Assembly (NCBI GenBank): GCA_947095535.1
Contig: OX352774.1
Coordinates: 175,024,200-175,088,199 of the forward strand
Reading direction: 5' to 3'
Length of the DNA: 64,000 bases
DNA from: Poecilobothrus nobilitatus
Lineage: Eukaryota; Arthropoda; Insecta; Diptera; Dolichopodidae
In this document: in pieces, positions 61,878-64,000 of the stretch
Position numbering within the stretch: the stretch's first letter is position 1
Layout of the letters: the number at the start of each line of letters is the position of its first letter
Notes under the pieces: model-generated
Seen by the model: the letters and a program-made list of their open reading frames with translations, nothing else
Databases searched by the model: none
What the model was told of the DNA's origin: nothing
Made by a program: the position numbers and the translations under genes

Positions 61878-62602
61878 ATACCCGTATGAACTATGTTCAA
61901 GGGTATAATAAATTTGCCATTACGTTTGTGACACCTTAAAGGAGTCGAGCTAGATATAGTGTCAAAGGTATGGATCGGCTCAGAATCGAATTCTGAGTCG
62001 ATTAAGCCATGCACGTCCGTCCGTCCGTCCGCACGATAACTCAAAAAATAAAGGAGCTAGGAGGCTGAAATTTTTTTTACGGCACTTTTGCAAAATTGTT
62101 AGTTTTGCTATTGGAATCCAACATTTTCGGTCGGCGGGTTCGAGTAGCTGCCATACAATTTCTATCTTTATATAGAAATAACTTAGTATCTATTCAAGCT
62201 AGGTTTCTGAAATTTTGCAAATGATGATCAAGTTTTATGGCAACAACTTCTGTAAAATTTGGTTGTGGTGGTGCGGCCGGTTCGGCTAGCTGCCATACAA
62301 CTTCTCCGTTTAAATGAAAATAACTCAGTGTCTATTGAAGCTAGGAACCTGAAATTTAGTAAAGAGGTGTCGAGTTATAGGCCAACAACTTTTGTAAAAT
62401 TTGGTTGGTCTAGAGCAGCCGGTTCAGGCTTCTTGCACCTCTTGGAACTTAATGAAGCTAGGCGCAATAGATTCAGGTAGCTGTCATACAACTCCACAAT
62501 TTACATAAATATATCTCTGTAGTTCGGTACTAAAACATCTGACTGTTTTTAAAAGATGATCAAGTTTTATAGAAACAGGATATATTACGTTCATACGGGT
62601 AT
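61878..62602 (+). mobile_element. Inverted-repeat element with TCCG array and threefold internal repeats
   Basis: Perfect 14-bp inverted repeats ATACCCGTATGAAC (61878-61891) and GTTCATACGGGTAT (62589-62602) bound 725 bp with clearly higher G+C. After GTTTGTGACACCTTAAAGG and an ATTCTGAGTCGATTAAGC segment comes a TCCG array (about 62015-62032), then AAAGGAGCTAGGAGGCTGAA. Three related internal units follow, marked by AGCTGCCATACAA (62146), AGCTGCCATACAACTT (62288) and AGCTGTCATACAACTCC (62479). Each is preceded by GGTTCG/GGTTCA-type or AATAGATTCA words, and GATGATCAAGTTTTAT recurs at 62223 and 62555. The 73-residue frame at 62259-62480 is a translation of these repeats. No transposase is present. 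Confidence 0.7.
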
Positions 62603-63860
62603 CCCAGAGTTGACACATACTCTACTGCACTCTTCCTCGTTTTTTTTTACTTTTCCTGTTTATAGAATAAAAACTACTCGAAATATTAATAATAGTTTTT
62701 CATTTGTTCTGTTTATCAATTTCTTTAAAAAAAAAAGTTATCTACGCATAATGCTGTAGCAGTACACTGTGGCACAAAAATAATGATAACATTTTTTATA
62801 TTATTTTAGAATTGCAATTTAAAATTGTACATCTCTCACATCAAAAAAAAAGAGAAACAAATATAGAAAAAATGTGAAATAGAATTTCAACCTCGATTTA
62901 CGTCGTTAATTGAGTGCCAACAAATATATTTACTAGAAAGCTTTGCAACTTTATAATTTAAAGTACCATCAAATTTTGAGACAAATGTAAGGCGGTTCCA
63001 GTATAATCAAATAATTAGTGGAATGACATCCATTGTTAGTTTTATTTTGCACACTATTGTAATTATATTTAGAATTATACGCGTAAGCGTATACTTGCTT
63101 ATCAAAAGAAAGGGTAACAATATATAAGAATTTCTTATATATATACGTAGTAGTTTTTAAAGAAAATAAACTAACATTTCAATTTCATATTCTTTTGCAA
63201 ATGCAATTGAAATACTTTCAATCATCACAAAAAGAGTAAAAAACAAAGTAACTTTGAAATGTCAAAAAAAGAAAAAAGGAATCACATATTTTCATATCTT
63301 TTCCTTTTTTTTGTTCCTAATTTCTGATGATAAAAAAAAAAAACAAAAATTTTGATTGATGTGCGATTAAAAACAAAAAAAAAGGATTCGTTCCTGCAAG
63401 TTTGTTTTAATTTAATTTGACTCTTAAATGCATTTTTCCACTTTTTCTATTCAAAAAAAAAAAAGGACTATGAAAAGGATTCGGTAGAGAATAATTAATT
63501 TCTTCAAAAAAAAAAAATAGTTTTTAAATGAGATTTTAAGAAAACATCAACAAAAAAATAACGAATTCATTTGAATAAAATTCTTGTATTTAGTGGGGTC
63601 ATTTAAAACATAATTAACAACAAAAAAGATGGTTTTGTTTCCTAAGAGTACCAGATTTGACAATGTTAGTTTTGATACTCCAATTTTAAAGAATTAGAAA
63701 AAAAAGGGATATTAATTGATAAACAATTAAATATTTCTTAGAAAGTATAAATAAAATTAATTTTTTATCCGAGCGCTCTGATTGAACACAAGGTACTTAA
63801 AAAAGCATCAGCTCCCAATAAATTTTTGTTCATGAGATATTTTTAATCAGATATGACACA
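62603..63860. other. AT-rich gene-free stretch
   Basis: A/T runs and short chance frames only. Homology between the two copies of the preceding repeat extends a few bases into this region (CCCAGAGTTG). The word AGTGGAATGACATCC near 63018 is unremarkable. Confidence 0.5.
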
Positions 63861-64000
63861 GTTTTTTTTTTTCGTAAGGGAGATGGGAATCTTCCAAAGA
63901 CACCAAGAATTCCTACCATACCATACTCTTGGTAGTGTCAAATTCTTACTGAATTTAGTGACTAATACCACCTCCTCCTTTAGTCAATATAATGGAATGA
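63861..64000 (-). mobile_element. SINE-body repeat, cut by the window end
   Basis: Read on the minus strand from the right edge, TCATTCCATTATATTGACT, GGAGGAGGTGGTATTAGTCA, GAATTTGACACTACCAAGAG, GAATTCTTGGTGTCTTTGGA and AGATTCCCATCTCCCTTACG run into an A tail (T run 63862-63872). This matches the body at 9440 and 44938. The rest lies outside the window. Confidence 0.68.

Noticed and set aside
61787..62044. 85-codon minus-strand frame (SYRADGRTDVHGLIDSEFDS)
   Set aside because: RADGRTD comes from the TCCG array of the repeat element; no protein family is recognised.
62259..62480. 73-codon frame with varied residues
   Set aside because: It lies wholly inside the 61878-62602 repeat and translates its internal repeat units.

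Overview
This window looks like non-coding nuclear DNA from an insect, most likely a fly (Diptera). The evidence is extreme A+T richness (roughly four fifths by eye), very frequent A or T runs of 10 or more, TA/CATA/TAA microsatellites, and a dense load of decayed insect-type repeats. No complete host gene, rRNA gene, CRISPR array or bacterial signal is visible. Almost all open frames are short, low-complexity and rich in F/I/K/N/Y, as expected by chance in such DNA. The stretch is best read as a very large intron or an intergenic region. The species assignment is inference.

What can be supported is a fossil bed of transposable elements. Six reverse-transcriptase (RT) relics from non-LTR retrotransposons belong to at least three lineages: CR1/L2-like (23428-24624 +, 34850-36240 +, 42845-43340 +), RTE-like (38404-39400 -) and Jockey/R1-like (19612-19850 +, 48140-48600 -). 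All are broken by stops, frameshifts or truncation. Short tRNA-headed SINEs with B-box motifs lie at 869-940, 4369-4619, 5661-5739, 12808-13050, 14137-14332, 21705-22031, 36256-36446 and 50430-50722. Two of them have convincing target-site duplications. A SINE-body repeat recurs at 9440, 25825, 27085, 44938 and 63861.

DNA-transposon-like elements with inverted repeats form the second layer. The clearest case is a 142-bp palindromic MITE with a perfect 9-bp duplication (23309-24656). It is split by a 5'-truncated CR1-like element that made its own perfect 9-bp duplication. An 876-bp fold-back element lies at 31371-32246, with a truncated reverse-oriented relative at 58727-59292. A TAA-flanked element at 21563-22413 contains a nested SINE. 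A TCCG-rich repeat with internal threefold repetition lies at 61878-62602, with a second copy inverted at 46606-47350. A third, unclassified repeat family carrying a CTGTCCGTCCG signature occurs three times (10170, 13280, 24930).

Repeat relics cluster at 4-6, 9-14, 19-26, 31-39, 42-48, 58-59 and 61-62.6 kb. Between them lie homopolymer-rich stretches holding little beyond microsatellites. The only open frames with a slight claim to be host sequence are a 73-residue frame at 18224-18445, preceded by an acceptor-like site and followed by a polyadenylation signal, and a 125-residue frame at 36678-37055. Both are weak.
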